DNA of 24,823 bases from an uncultured Brevundimonas sp. GTDB lineage: Bacteria; Pseudomonadota; Alphaproteobacteria; Caulobacterales; Caulobacteraceae. Position 1 is the stretch's first letter, and every line of letters starts with the position of its first letter. This document shows, piece by piece, positions 1 through 8,279 of the stretch. The DNA lies in assembly GCA_946481425.1 (NCBI GenBank), contig CAMLNT010000012.1, positions 1 to 24,823 on the forward strand, given 5' to 3'. The position numbers and the translations under genes are program-made. The notes beneath the pieces were generated by a model. That model was not told the DNA's origin, ran no database searches, and saw only the letters and a list, made by a program, of their open reading frames with translations.

Positions 1-2
1 CC

Positions 3-56
3 CTCTTCTGGACCGAGGCCTGCACCGACGGCGCGGCGATGATGCCGACGAAGTAA
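3..56 (+). CDS. 3' end of an unidentified protein (partial)
   Basis: An open frame enters from the left edge and ends at TAA (54-56). It encodes the C-terminal residues LFWTEACTDGAAMMPTK. Codon choice is GC-rich like the neighbouring genes, but 17 residues are too few to assign a family, and I do not recognise the tail. The next gene (338-1321) lies on the other strand, so this is the end of its transcription unit. No good hairpin terminator is visible just after the stop. Confidence 0.4.
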   Translation, partial: LFWTEACTDGAAMMPTK

Positions 57-213
57 CGCCGGTCTTCCCCGCTGCTCGCTACTGCCGTTCCTTGCCTCGC
101 TTGGCGCCGCAGAAAAATCGCCCCGGACTTTTCCCCGCCTCGCGGACCCCGGTCATACTCCCCGCACCACCGGTCCTTGACATCGCCATCCCGCACCCGG
201 ACGCCCAGCCCGG

Positions 214-233
214 TGTCAGCCATGACAGTGTCA
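214..233. promoter_or_regulatory. TGTCA/TGACA inverted motif cluster, possible operator
   Basis: Within 20 bases there are TGTCA (214-218), TGACA (223-227) and TGTCA (229-233), giving two overlapping inverted pairs. This is the arrangement of a dimer-binding site. It sits about 105 bases past the stop of the minus-strand dehydrogenase gene, with no obvious gene start beside it on either strand. It may be chance; no regulator can be named. Confidence 0.15.
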
Positions 234-268
234 GCATCTGTGAGACCGACGTCCCTCCCCCCGTCCTG

Positions 269-305
269 TGGCAGGGTTGGCAGGGTTTGGCAGGGTTGGC
301 AGGGG
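269..305. repeat. Short tandem repeat, four copies of TGGCAGGG(T)
   Basis: Four head-to-tail copies of a 9-base unit TGGCAGGGT begin at 269, 278, 288 and 297. The second copy carries one extra T, and the last runs into a G tract. The array ends 32 bases before the last codon of the minus-strand dehydrogenase gene. The rest of the 57-337 spacer is GC-rich and shows no convincing gene. Copy number in such arrays often changes by slippage. Confidence 0.75.
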
Positions 306-337
306 GGTCTGCGGGCCGCCGAAGCGTCCCCTGAGCC

Positions 338-1321
338 CTACCCCAGCCCCGGCAGCACCCGGTCCGGCGGACGGTGGCCGTTCTCCAGCGTCTTGATGTT
401 GAGGATCACCCGCTCGCCCATGTCGGCGCGGCTCTCCTGCGTGGCCGAGCCCAGATGGGGCATCAGCACCACCTCGGGGCGGTTCACCAGACCCGGATGA
501 ACGCGCGGCTCGTGCTCATAGACGTCCAGCCCCGCACCGCCGAGCGCCCGGCGGTCCAGCGCCTGAACCAGCGCCTCCTCGTCCACGATCTCGCCCCTCG
601 CCGTGTTGATCAGCACCGCGTCCGGCTTCATCAGCGCCAGCCGCTCGGCCGACATCAGATGCCGGGTCTGATCCGTCGCCGGACAGTTCAGCGACAGCAC
701 GTCGACCCGCGGCAGCATGGCCTCCAGGCTCTCCCAGTAGGTCGCGCCCAATTCCTCCTCGACGCCCTGACCCAGCCGGTTGCGGTTATGGTAGTGGACC
801 TGCATCCCGAAGGCCTTGGCTCGCCTCGCCAGCGCCTGGCCGATCCGGCCCATGCCGACAATGCCCAGCCGCGATCCCCACACTCGCCGTCCGCACATGA
901 AGGTCGGGGTCCAGCCCTCGAACCGGCCCTCGGCCATCATGGCCGCGCCCTCGATCAGCCGCCGCCTGACCGCCAGCGTCAGGGCCATGGCCATGTCGGC
1001 CGTGTCCTCGGCCAGCACGCCCGGGGTGTTGGACACCACGATCTTCCTCAGCGACGCCGCCTCGACGTCTATGTGCTCCACCCCCGCCCCGAAGTTGGCG
1101 ATCAGCCTCAGCTGCGGCCCGGCCGCCGCAATGACCTCGGCGTCGATGCGGTCGGTGATGGTGGGCACCAGCACATCGGCCCGCGCCACGGCGGCTTTCA
1201 GCTCGTCTTTACCCATCGGGCGATCAACGAGGTTAAGTTCCGCGTCGAACAGCTCGCGCATCCGTGTTTCCACGATGTCGGGCAAGCGACGGGTAAGGAT
1301 GACCTTGAGGCGTGCAGACAT
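338..1321 (-). CDS. D-isomer-specific 2-hydroxyacid dehydrogenase, glyoxylate/hydroxypyruvate reductase type
   Basis: A 327-residue cytoplasmic oxidoreductase of the D-2-hydroxyacid dehydrogenase family, expected to reduce glyoxylate, hydroxypyruvate or a related 2-keto acid with NAD(P)H. The Rossmann loop GMGRIG lies at residues 156-161 and the substrate loop NFGAG at 77-81. The catalytic triad is visible as Arg242 (ARGEIVD), Glu271 (YEHEP) and His289 (MPHLGSAT). Length is normal for the family. The ATG at 1321 has an AGGGG ribosome site about 6 bases upstream on its strand. That start overlaps the start codon of the divergent SH3 gene, so there is no intergenic space and its promoter must lie inside that gene. 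The family is certain. The exact substrate is not; gyaR or ghrB-like names are possible. Confidence 0.9.
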   Translation of the reverse strand: MSARLKVILTRRLPDIVETRMRELFDAELNLVDRPMGKDELKAAVARADVLVPTITDRIDAEVIAAAGPQLRLIANFGAGVEHIDVEAASLRKIVVSNTPGVLAEDTADMAMALTLAVRRRLIEGAAMMAEGRFEGWTPTFMCGRRVWGSRLGIVGMGRIGQALARRAKAFGMQVHYHNRNRLGQGVEEELGATYWESLEAMLPRVDVLSLNCPATDQTRHLMSAERLALMKPDAVLINTARGEIVDEEALVQALDRRALGGAGLDVYEHEPRVHPGLVNRPEVVLMPHLGSATQESRADMGERVILNIKTLENGHRPPDRVLPGLG

Positions 1322-1898
1322 GGCGAGCCCCTATCTCACGGCGCGCGCGGGCGTGAAAGCCGCCTTGGGCTGCGCCCTTCTCGTGCTGCTCGCCGCCTGC
1401 GGCGGGGGCGCGGCGGATGAGGAAACCGCCGACACACCGTCCGGCTATCCCGTGCCGCGCTGGATCTCCGTGCGCGGCGCTCCGGCGTCCATGCGCGCCG
1501 GCCCCGGGCTCGACTATCCCGTCCTGTGGCAGTTCGACCGCTCCGGCGCCCCGCTCCAGGTCGTCACCGAGACCGAGGAGTGGCGAAAGGTCTGCGGCCC
1601 TGACGGCTCCATCGCCTGGATCCACCGAAGCCTGACCTCCGGGCGTCGGCGCGCGCTCAGCACCCAGGCGACCGCCATGCGGTCCTCGCCGGACGCGGGC
1701 GCGGGTGTCCGGGCCCAGGTCGCGCCCGGCGCCCTGCTGTCGATCGAGGCCTGCGAGGACGGCTGGTGTCAGGTCCGTTCGGACGACCTGGAAGGCTGGG
1801 CGCCCGAAGCCGCCTTGTTCGGAACGGCGGAACAGCCCATCTGCGATGCGCGCGCTCAGGCGACCCGCGGAGGGCTCGCCATCCAAGGCGGCGGTTGA
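1320..1898 (+). CDS. Lipoprotein with two bacterial SH3 domains
   Basis: A 192-residue probable lipoprotein. Its signal peptide ends in lipobox LAAC with Cys27 as the acylated residue, so it should be anchored in the envelope. Two bacterial SH3 (SH3_3-like) modules follow. The first is near residues 48-105, with the SMRAGPGLDYPVLW motif and a conserved Trp-rich end. The second is near 110-165, with the AMRSSPDAGAGVRAQ motif and a DGWCQV core. Such modules usually bind peptidoglycan or envelope proteins; there is no catalytic domain. The ATG at 1320 has GAGG at 1307-1310, a good spacing. An alternative GTG at 1353 has no ribosome site and is disfavoured. The gene starts inside the start codon of the divergent dehydrogenase gene. 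Its biological role is unknown. Confidence 0.8.
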   Translation: MASPYLTARAGVKAALGCALLVLLAACGGGAADEETADTPSGYPVPRWISVRGAPASMRAGPGLDYPVLWQFDRSGAPLQVVTETEEWRKVCGPDGSIAWIHRSLTSGRRRALSTQATAMRSSPDAGAGVRAQVAPGALLSIEACEDGWCQVRSDDLEGWAPEAALFGTAEQPICDARAQATRGGLAIQGGG

Positions 1899-1968
1899 GG
1901 CGGCCTCTCCGGTCGTGTAACCCGTCGCGCGAAACGGTCGGCGAAAAGACCAGCCGGCGGGAGACCCG

Positions 1969-2496
1969 ATGAGCCTTTACCCCCACGCTTTCGACTACGA
2001 AGCCCTGCTGGCCTCAGGCCGCGGCGAGCTGTTCGGCCCCGGCAACGCCCAGCTTCCGGCCCCGCCGATGCTGATGTTCGACCGGATCACCCAGATCAAC
2101 TCGGACGGCGGCGCGCACGGCAAGGGCTACGTCGAGGCCGAGCTCGATATCCATCCCGACCTGTGGTTCTTCCAGTGCCACTTTATCGGCGATCCGGTCA
2201 TGCCCGGGTGCCTGGGTCTGGACGCCATGTGGCAGCTCGTCGGCTTCTACCTCGGCTGGATCGGGGGCCCCGGCAAGGGCCGGGCGCTGGGCGTCGGCGA
2301 GGTCAAGTTCACCGGCCAGGTCACGCCCGACATCAAGAAGGTCGTCTACAAGATCGACCTGAAGCGGGTCATCAACCGCAAGCTCGTCATGGGCATCGCC
2401 GATGGCGTGCTCGAGGCGGATGGCCAGGTCATCTACACCTGCAACGACATGCGCGTCGGCCTGTTCGGCGGCGCACAGACCCAGGGAGCCGAATAA
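1969..2496 (+). CDS. fabA: FabA, bifunctional 3-hydroxydecanoyl-ACP dehydratase/isomerase
   Basis: A 175-residue hot-dog-fold enzyme of type II fatty acid synthesis. It dehydrates 3-hydroxydecanoyl-ACP and isomerises the trans-2 product to cis-3, the branch point for unsaturated fatty acids. The active-site block [19 protein letters not shown] puts catalytic His at residue 71 and Asp at 85, matching His70/Asp84 of the E. coli enzyme. Length is typical. A GGGAG ribosome site lies 5 bases before the ATG. The stop codon overlaps the fabB start as TAATG, so the two are translationally coupled, as in many alphaproteobacteria. Confidence 0.96.
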   Translation: MSLYPHAFDYEALLASGRGELFGPGNAQLPAPPMLMFDRITQINSDGGAHGKGYVEAELDIHPDLWFFQCHFIGDPVMPGCLGLDAMWQLVGFYLGWIGGPGKGRALGVGEVKFTGQVTPDIKKVVYKIDLKRVINRKLVMGIADGVLEADGQVIYTCNDMRVGLFGGAQTQGAE

Positions 2497-3731
2497 TGCG
2501 TCGCGTCGTCGTCACCGGCCTCGGCATCGTTTCGTCCATCGGCACCGGCCAGGACGAGGTCACCGCCTCGCTGCGCGACGCCCGTTCGGGCGTGAAGTTC
2601 GCGCCGGATCACGCCGCCCACGGCTTCCGTTCGCAGGTCTGGGCTCCGCCCGCCATGGGCCACACCGCCGAGGACTGGGCCGACAAGGTCGACCGCCGCG
2701 CCGCGCGCTTCCTCGCCAACGGCACGGCCTGGGGCCACATCGCCTTCGAGGAAGCATTGAAGGATTCCGGCATGTCGCCGGACGAGATCAAGGATGAACG
2801 GATCGGCCTGATCGTCGGCGAGGGCGGTCCCTCGACGCAGGTCATCCTCCAGGCCGCCCAGACCACCATCGAAAAGGGCTCGCCCAAGCGCATCGGGCCG
2901 TTCGCCGTCCCCAAGGCCATGGCCTCGGGCCCGTCGGCGGTGCTGGCCACCTGGTTCGAGCTGAAGGGGATCAACTATTCGATCTCCTCGGCCTGCGCGA
3001 CCTCGGCACACTGCATCGGCGCGGCCGCCGAACAGATCCAGTGGGGCAAGCAGGACGTCGTCTTCGCCGGCGGCTGCGAGGACATCGACTGGTCGATGTC
3101 CAACATGTTCGACGCCATGGGCGCCATGTCCTCGAACTTCAACGAGACGCCCTCGGTCGCCTCGCGCGCCTATGACGTGAACCGCGACGGCTTCGTCATC
3201 GCCGGCGGCGCCGGCATCGTGGTCCTGGAAGAATACGAACGGGCCAAGGCCCGCGGCGCGACCATCTACGCCGAGATCGTCGGCTATGCGGCCAACTCGG
3301 ACGGCTTCGACATGGTCGCCCCGTCCGGCGAAGGCGCCGAGCGCGCCATGCGCATGGCCATCAGCCAGGCCGGCGGCCGCCGCATCGACTACCTGAACCC
3401 GCACGGCACCTCGACGCCGGTCGGCGATTCCAAGGAAATGGCCGCCGTTCGCCGCACCTTCGGCGACGATCTGCCCATGATCTCCTCGACCAAGTCGCTG
3501 ACGGGCCACTCGCTGGGCGCCGCCGGGGCCCAGGAGGCGATCTATTCGCTGCTGATGCTCAAGAACGGCTTCGCCGCCGAGAGCGCCCACATCGAGACCC
3601 TCGATCCCGAGTTCGAGGGCATGCCGATCCTGCGTCAGCGCCACGACGGCGAACTGACCACCGTCATGTCCAACTCCTTCGGCTTCGGCGGAACCAACGG
3701 CACCCTGATCCTTTCGAAGGACGGGCTCTAG
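2496..3731 (+). CDS. fabB: FabB, beta-ketoacyl-ACP synthase I
   Basis: A 411-residue thiolase-fold condensing enzyme that elongates acyl-ACP, including the cis-unsaturated intermediates made by FabA. The nucleophilic Cys is in [12 protein letters not shown]. The two active-site His are in [11 protein letters not shown] and [11 protein letters not shown], and the C-terminal glycine-rich [10 protein letters not shown] is intact. The start is the ATG whose A is the last base of the fabA stop (TAATG). An open frame extends further upstream inside fabA, but that part reads as a shadow, and the protein begins naturally at [13 protein letters not shown]. No fabI enoyl reductase gene follows, which differs from the fabA-fabB-fabI order known in some relatives. 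Confidence 0.96.
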   Translation: MRRVVVTGLGIVSSIGTGQDEVTASLRDARSGVKFAPDHAAHGFRSQVWAPPAMGHTAEDWADKVDRRAARFLANGTAWGHIAFEEALKDSGMSPDEIKDERIGLIVGEGGPSTQVILQAAQTTIEKGSPKRIGPFAVPKAMASGPSAVLATWFELKGINYSISSACATSAHCIGAAAEQIQWGKQDVVFAGGCEDIDWSMSNMFDAMGAMSSNFNETPSVASRAYDVNRDGFVIAGGAGIVVLEEYERAKARGATIYAEIVGYAANSDGFDMVAPSGEGAERAMRMAISQAGGRRIDYLNPHGTSTPVGDSKEMAAVRRTFGDDLPMISSTKSLTGHSLGAAGAQEAIYSLLMLKNGFAAESAHIETLDPEFEGMPILRQRHDGELTTVMSNSFGFGGTNGTLILSKDGL

Positions 3732-3739
3732 GAACCGCA

Positions 3740-4075
3740 GTGTTCGGACGAAAGAACGACGAGCGTAGAGGCGAGGTCCGCAAGCCTGCGAACCGTCGCG
3801 CCATCCTGCTATCCGGCGGGATCGAGATCGAGTGCCGGATCACCGATGAATCGAGGGGCGGTCTGCGCCTGCGCCTCGACCGCCGTGTGGACGGCAAGGG
3901 CCGCGTCCAGATCGTCGACATGACCGACGCCACCGCCGTCGATTTCGATATCGCCTGGATCAAGGGCCAGGAGGCCGGCGGTCGTCTGTCCGGCGCGCCA
4001 GCCACCCTGCGAGGCCTGGTGCCGCAACGCCTCGCCGCAGCCCGCGCCGCCTGGCAACGCGCCGGCGGCCACTAA
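3740..4075 (+). CDS. Small PilZ-domain protein
   Basis: A 111-residue soluble protein that is almost entirely one PilZ domain, the family that binds cyclic di-GMP. The RxxxR element is R10-G-E-V-R14, and the DxSxxG element appears as DESRGG near residues 37-42. Both ligand motifs are therefore present, though Glu in place of a small residue after the Asp is unusual. The start is a GTG, 8 bases after the fabB stop, with GGAA as a modest ribosome site. It should be cotranscribed with fabA-fabB. This suggests, but does not prove, a link between c-di-GMP and membrane lipid synthesis. The alternative is a passenger gene with an unrelated target. Confidence 0.75.
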   Translation: MFGRKNDERRGEVRKPANRRAILLSGGIEIECRITDESRGGLRLRLDRRVDGKGRVQIVDMTDATAVDFDIAWIKGQEAGGRLSGAPATLRGLVPQRLAAARAAWQRAGGH

Positions 4076-4081
4076 CAAATG

Positions 4082-4114
4082 TCTCCTCCCCACCGCTTCG
4101 CGGCAGGGAGGAGA
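4082..4114. terminator. Bidirectional hairpin between convergent genes
   Basis: A perfect 9-bp stem, TCTCCTCCC (4082-4090) with GGGAGGAGA (4106-4114), encloses a smaller CCGC/GCGG stem. It fills the 47-bp gap between the PilZ gene and the convergent peptidase gene. The T-tracts are poor on both strands, so termination may be inefficient or the hairpin may act by stabilising the 3' ends. Confidence 0.6.
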
Positions 4115-4122
4115 TTAGGCTC

Positions 4123-6255
4123 CTACCAGAGGCGAACCCGCTCTTCGGGCGGCAGGTAGTAGTGGTTCTCCGGCGTCACGCCGAAGGCCTCGTACCAGGC
4201 GTCGATGTTGCGCAGCGGCCCGATGATGCGGAACTGCGGCGGGCTGTGCGGATCGGTGGCGATCATCTGCTGCATGCGCGCCTCGCGGTAGGCGCCGCGC
4301 CAGACCTGGGCCCAGCCGTAGAAGACGCGCTGCGCGCCGGTCGTGCCGTCGATGACGGGCGCCTCGGCTCCGTCCAGCGACAGGCGGTAGGCCTCCAGCA
4401 CCAGCGTCACACCGGCCAGATCGCCGATGTTCTCGCCCATGGTCAGGCCGCCCTGGACGTTGAAGCCCGGCAGCGCCTCATAGCTGTCGTACTGGGCGCC
4501 CAGGATTGCCGTCTGGGCCTCGAAGCGGGCCTCGTCCTCGGCGGTCCACCATTCCCGCAGGGCGCCCGTGCCATCCGACTTGCGGCCCTGATCGTCGAAT
4601 CCGTGGCCGATCTCGTGGCCGATGACGCCGCCGATGCCGCCGTAGTTCACGGCCGGGTCCGCATCCGGATCGAAGAACGGCGGCTGCAGGATCGCAGCCG
4701 GGAAGACGATCTCGTTCTTGGTCGGCGAATAGTAGGCGTTCACCGTCTGCGGGGTCATGCCCCACTCGGTGTCGTCGACCGGCCCGCCCAGGCGGTTCAG
4801 GCGATAGGCCCATTCGAAGGCGCGCGAGCGGCCGACGTTGCCGACCGGGTCGGTCGCGCTGACCTGCAGGCCCGAATAGTCGCGCCAGGTGTCGGGATAG
4901 CCGATCTTGACGCCGAACTGCTCCAGCTTGGCCAACGCTTCCGCGCGGGTCTCCGGGCTCATCCATTCCAGCTGCTCGATGCGCAGGGCCATGGCGCGGC
5001 GCAGGTTCGCGACCAACGCCTCCATTTGCGCGCGGCTCTCGGCCGGGAACCAGCGCTCGACGTAGAGCCGGCCCAGCGGCTGGCCCATGATGCCCTCGGC
5101 ATAGGCCACGCCGCGGCGCTCGCGGCTGCGCTGCTCGGGCTGGCCGCCCAGCGTGCGCAGACGGAAGCCATAGTTCGCGTCGGAGAAGCGCTGCGACAGA
5201 TACGGCGCGGCCTGGTCGATCACATGGAAGGCCTGCCAGGCGCGCAGGGTCTCGATCGGCGTCTCGCCAAAGGCCTGGGCCATCGGCGCAAGCGCCGTGT
5301 TCTGGGAGACGATGTAGCGGTCGTGGTCGCCGTAGCCCGCTGCGTTCAGGAAGGCGTTCCAGTCGAAGCCCGGCGCCGAGGCGGCCAGTTCGGCCCGGCT
5401 CATCGGGTTGTAGGTGCGGTCGCGGTCGCGGCTCTCGGTCTGGGTCCAGTGGGCCTGGGCCAGGCGGGTCTCGAAGGCCAGGATCGCGTCCGCCGACTCC
5501 GCCGGATTCTCCCAGCCGGCCATGGTGAGCAGCTCTTCGACATAGGCGCGGTAGGCCGCGCGCTGGGTCGCGAAGCGCTCTTCAAGATAATAGTCCCGGT
5601 TCGGCATGCCGAGGCCGGCCTGGCTCAGATAGGCCTCGTAGACCTCCGGGTTGCGGGCGTCGTCATTCACGAACGAGCCGAACAGCGGACGGCCGTAGCC
5701 CGAGAAGGCCCGCCCCATGAAGCCCGCAACCGCCGAGGCGTCCGCCAGCCCGCGAACCTCGGCCAGCATCGGCTGGAGCGGGGCCGCGTCCGCCGCCTCG
5801 ATCGCCGCCTGGTCCATGAAGCTGGCGTACAGCGCTGCGATCTTGGCTTCGTCCGACGCCGGGTCCAGGCCCTGGGCGGTCGACACCTCCTCGACCAGCG
5901 CCCGCATGCGGTTCTCGGACAGCTCCGCCAGCATGTCGAAGGCGCCGTAGCGCGTCCGGTCCGCCGGGATTTCGAGCGCGTCCAGGAACAGACCGTTGGC
6001 GAAACGGTTGAAGTCATCCCCCGGGGCGACCGATGTATCACGGCCGGCCATGTCGAAGCCCCAGGTCCCGAACGACGGCGCTTCCGTGCCGTTGATCATG
6101 CCGGTCGAGGGCTGGGCGCCCTGCCCGTTCAGACCGACGATCGACAGCAGGGTGCAGGCCTCGTCGATGCAGACGCGGTCATCTTCCTGGCCCAGGGCCG
6201 GGGCGGCGAAAGCCAGGGCCATGGCGCTGGCGGCCATGAGGATCGACGTTTTCAT
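4123..6255 (-). CDS. Exported M13-family zinc metallopeptidase (neprilysin/PepO-like)
   Basis: A 710-residue endopeptidase of family M13, which cleaves oligopeptides. An N-terminal signal peptide (MKTSILMAASAMALAFAAPALG) sends it to the periplasm. The zinc site HEIGH is at residues 547-551 (His547, His551, catalytic Glu548). The third ligand is Glu608 in GENIGD, with Asp612 behind it. The substrate-binding NAYYSPTKNEIVFPA block and the C-terminal FRIIGPLRN region are also intact. Length fits the family. I chose the ATG at 6255 rather than an ATG 14 codons upstream, because it has a GAGGGA ribosome site and begins a normal signal peptide. It stands alone, divergent from the antiporter gene. 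Confidence 0.93.
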   Translation of the reverse strand: MKTSILMAASAMALAFAAPALGQEDDRVCIDEACTLLSIVGLNGQGAQPSTGMINGTEAPSFGTWGFDMAGRDTSVAPGDDFNRFANGLFLDALEIPADRTRYGAFDMLAELSENRMRALVEEVSTAQGLDPASDEAKIAALYASFMDQAAIEAADAAPLQPMLAEVRGLADASAVAGFMGRAFSGYGRPLFGSFVNDDARNPEVYEAYLSQAGLGMPNRDYYLEERFATQRAAYRAYVEELLTMAGWENPAESADAILAFETRLAQAHWTQTESRDRDRTYNPMSRAELAASAPGFDWNAFLNAAGYGDHDRYIVSQNTALAPMAQAFGETPIETLRAWQAFHVIDQAAPYLSQRFSDANYGFRLRTLGGQPEQRSRERRGVAYAEGIMGQPLGRLYVERWFPAESRAQMEALVANLRRAMALRIEQLEWMSPETRAEALAKLEQFGVKIGYPDTWRDYSGLQVSATDPVGNVGRSRAFEWAYRLNRLGGPVDDTEWGMTPQTVNAYYSPTKNEIVFPAAILQPPFFDPDADPAVNYGGIGGVIGHEIGHGFDDQGRKSDGTGALREWWTAEDEARFEAQTAILGAQYDSYEALPGFNVQGGLTMGENIGDLAGVTLVLEAYRLSLDGAEAPVIDGTTGAQRVFYGWAQVWRGAYREARMQQMIATDPHSPPQFRIIGPLRNIDAWYEAFGVTPENHYYLPPEERVRLW

Positions 6256-6381
6256 GGAGGTCCCTCTTACGGGCGGGCGCACGCTCGGGGCCCGCATGGA
6301 TGGGCCACCTTATGCAATCAGGGGCCTCCGGGTCCCTTAAATAATTTTCATGGGCGACGGTTCGCCCCCTAGAGTGAGCGC

Positions 6382-8184
6382 ATGACGCACGGACCGGCCG
6401 CCACCGAATACAAGGACATCATCGTCTTCCTGGCCGCCGCGGGCGTGCTGGTGCCGATCCTGAACCGGCTGAAGATCAGCCCGGTCTTGGGCTTTCTCGC
6501 CGCCGGCGTCCTGCTCGGCCCCGACGGCCTGGGCCGCTACGTCGAACAGGTTCCCTGGCTGGACCTGATCACCATCACCGACCGCAGCCAGATCGAAGTC
6601 CTGGCGCAGCTCGGCGTCGTGTTCCTGATGTTCACCATCGGCCTGGAGTTAAGCTGGGAGCGTCTGCGCTCCATGCGGCGCATGGTCTTCGGCCTCGGCA
6701 CGGTCCAGATCCTGTCCTCGGCGGCGCTCTTGGCGCTGCTGTTCATGGCCATGGGCCGCAGCCTGGCCGGCGCCATCATTATCGGCTTGGCGCTGGCCCT
6801 GTCGTCGACGGCGGTGGTCATGCCGGTCATGGCCGAGCAGGGGCGGCTCAAGACGGTCGCCGGCCGGTCGACCTTTTCGATCCTGCTGGCCCAGGATCTC
6901 GCCGTCGCGCCGATCCTTGTCATGGTCGCCGTGCTCGCCTCCGGCGTGGGTGAGGACGGGCTGGACCCCTCCACCATCGGCACGGGCCTGCTCAGCCTCT
7001 TGCCCGCCATCGGCGGACTGGCCCTCATCCTGCTCCTGGGCCGCGTCGTGCTCCGGCCGATGTTCCGCTCGGTGGCCAAGGCCAACAACCAGGAAATGTT
7101 CCTGGCGACTTGCCTGTTCGTGGTGCTCGGCACCGGCATCCTGGCCCAGGTCACCGGCCTGTCGGCCGCCGTCGGCGCGCTCGTCGCCGGCCTGCTGATC
7201 GCCGAGACCGAGTTCCGGCGCGAGGTCGAGGTCGTCATCGAGCCGTTCAAGGGCCTCCTGCTCGGCTTCTTCTTCGTCTCCGTCGGCGTGGGGCTGGATT
7301 TCGACGCTATCGCGGTGGCCCCCGTGACCATCTTCGGCCTCGCGGCCTCGATCATCGCCATCAAGGTCTTCGCCATCTTCACGGCGGCGCGCCTGTTCCG
7401 TGTCCCGACCGGTCCGGCCATCGAGACGGCCCTGGTGCTGGGCCCGGCGGGGGAGTTCGCGTTCGTGATCCTGAGCGCCGCCATCGGCGACGGCGTCATC
7501 TCGACCGATTTCGCCCAAGGGGTCCTGATCTCCGCGACCCTCAGCCTCTTCGCCGTGCCGGTTCTGGCCGCGCTCGCCCCCCGCGTGAAACGGCGTATCG
7601 AACCGAACGAGGATGTGACGGACGCGCCGGATCAGGGGCCGACCGAACAGCCGCGGGTCGTCATCGTGGGCTACGGGCGGGTCGGCCGGCTGGTCGGCGA
7701 GTTGCTGCGCGAACACGATGTGCCTTATGCCTCGGTGGACGCCGACGCGAGCCTCGTCGCCCAGGCCCGCCGCGAGGGCGCCGCGGTCTGGTACGGCGAC
7801 GCTGCCCGTCCCGACATGCTCCAGCGCCTGGGTCTCGCCGAGGCCAGGGCCGTCATCGTGACGATGGATTCTCCCGGCAAGGTCGACGAGGTCGCGCGAT
7901 GCGTGCGCGACCTCAGGTCCGACATCATCCTGATCGCCCGTGCCCGTGACGAGAAGCACGCCGCCCGACTCTACAAGCTGGGCGTCACCGACGCCGTGCC
8001 CGAGACAACTGAGGCCAGCCTGCAGCTGGCCGAGAACGCGCTGGTGGATCTGGGCGTGCCCATGGGGCTGGTTCTCGCCTCGATCCATCAGAAGCGCGAG
8101 GATTTTCGCAAGGTCTTTCAGGACGCGGCTCCCGAGGGGCGCACCCGCCCAACCCGTGCGCTCAGGGCCCGCACACCGACGTGA
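6382..8184 (+). CDS. CPA2-family (KefB-type) monovalent cation:proton antiporter
   Basis: A 600-residue inner-membrane protein. The first ~400 residues hold about a dozen hydrophobic segments of the Na+/H+ exchanger fold, including LGFLAAGVLLGPDGLG near the start and the TIGLELSWERL region. A short linker leads to a TrkA-N/RCK nucleotide-binding domain, with GYGRVGRLVGELL near residue 430 and the acidic VDADASL turn after it. The architecture matches KefB/KefC and related potassium or sodium efflux systems. No KefG or KefF ancillary gene is adjacent, so glutathione gating cannot be claimed. The ATG at 6382 has only a weak GAG-containing ribosome site. The 126-bp divergent gap upstream contains an AT-rich TAAATAAT at 6338-6345 that could belong to a promoter. 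Confidence 0.92.
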   Translation: MTHGPAATEYKDIIVFLAAAGVLVPILNRLKISPVLGFLAAGVLLGPDGLGRYVEQVPWLDLITITDRSQIEVLAQLGVVFLMFTIGLELSWERLRSMRRMVFGLGTVQILSSAALLALLFMAMGRSLAGAIIIGLALALSSTAVVMPVMAEQGRLKTVAGRSTFSILLAQDLAVAPILVMVAVLASGVGEDGLDPSTIGTGLLSLLPAIGGLALILLLGRVVLRPMFRSVAKANNQEMFLATCLFVVLGTGILAQVTGLSAAVGALVAGLLIAETEFRREVEVVIEPFKGLLLGFFFVSVGVGLDFDAIAVAPVTIFGLAASIIAIKVFAIFTAARLFRVPTGPAIETALVLGPAGEFAFVILSAAIGDGVISTDFAQGVLISATLSLFAVPVLAALAPRVKRRIEPNEDVTDAPDQGPTEQPRVVIVGYGRVGRLVGELLREHDVPYASVDADASLVAQARREGAAVWYGDAARPDMLQRLGLAEARAVIVTMDSPGKVDEVARCVRDLRSDIILIARARDEKHAARLYKLGVTDAVPETTEASLQLAENALVDLGVPMGLVLASIHQKREDFRKVFQDAAPEGRTRPTRALRARTPT

Positions 8185-8279
8185 GGTTCGCCGACCCGCG
8201 TTTCATTGCCAAAAATTTAGTCGGCGCATCCAGCGCCCCCCGCTAGCCGTTTCACCGTCACATTCTGGAGGGTCTGTCC

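Noticed and set aside
269..305. FtsK orienting sequences (KOPS, GGGNAGGG) in the TGGCAGGG array.
   Set aside because: Copies read TGGCAGGG and lack the first G of the motif, so they do not match.
4162..6372. A 736-codon open frame on the plus strand opposite the M13 peptidase gene.
   Set aside because: It mirrors a clear zinc peptidase with HExxH. Its own translation is Arg/Ala/His/Gly-rich, without any family motif, as expected of an antisense frame in GC-rich DNA.
6256..6381. A riboswitch or regulatory RNA ahead of the KefB-type gene.
   Set aside because: Only weak imperfect pairing was seen and no known riboswitch core; the AT-rich patch more likely belongs to a promoter.
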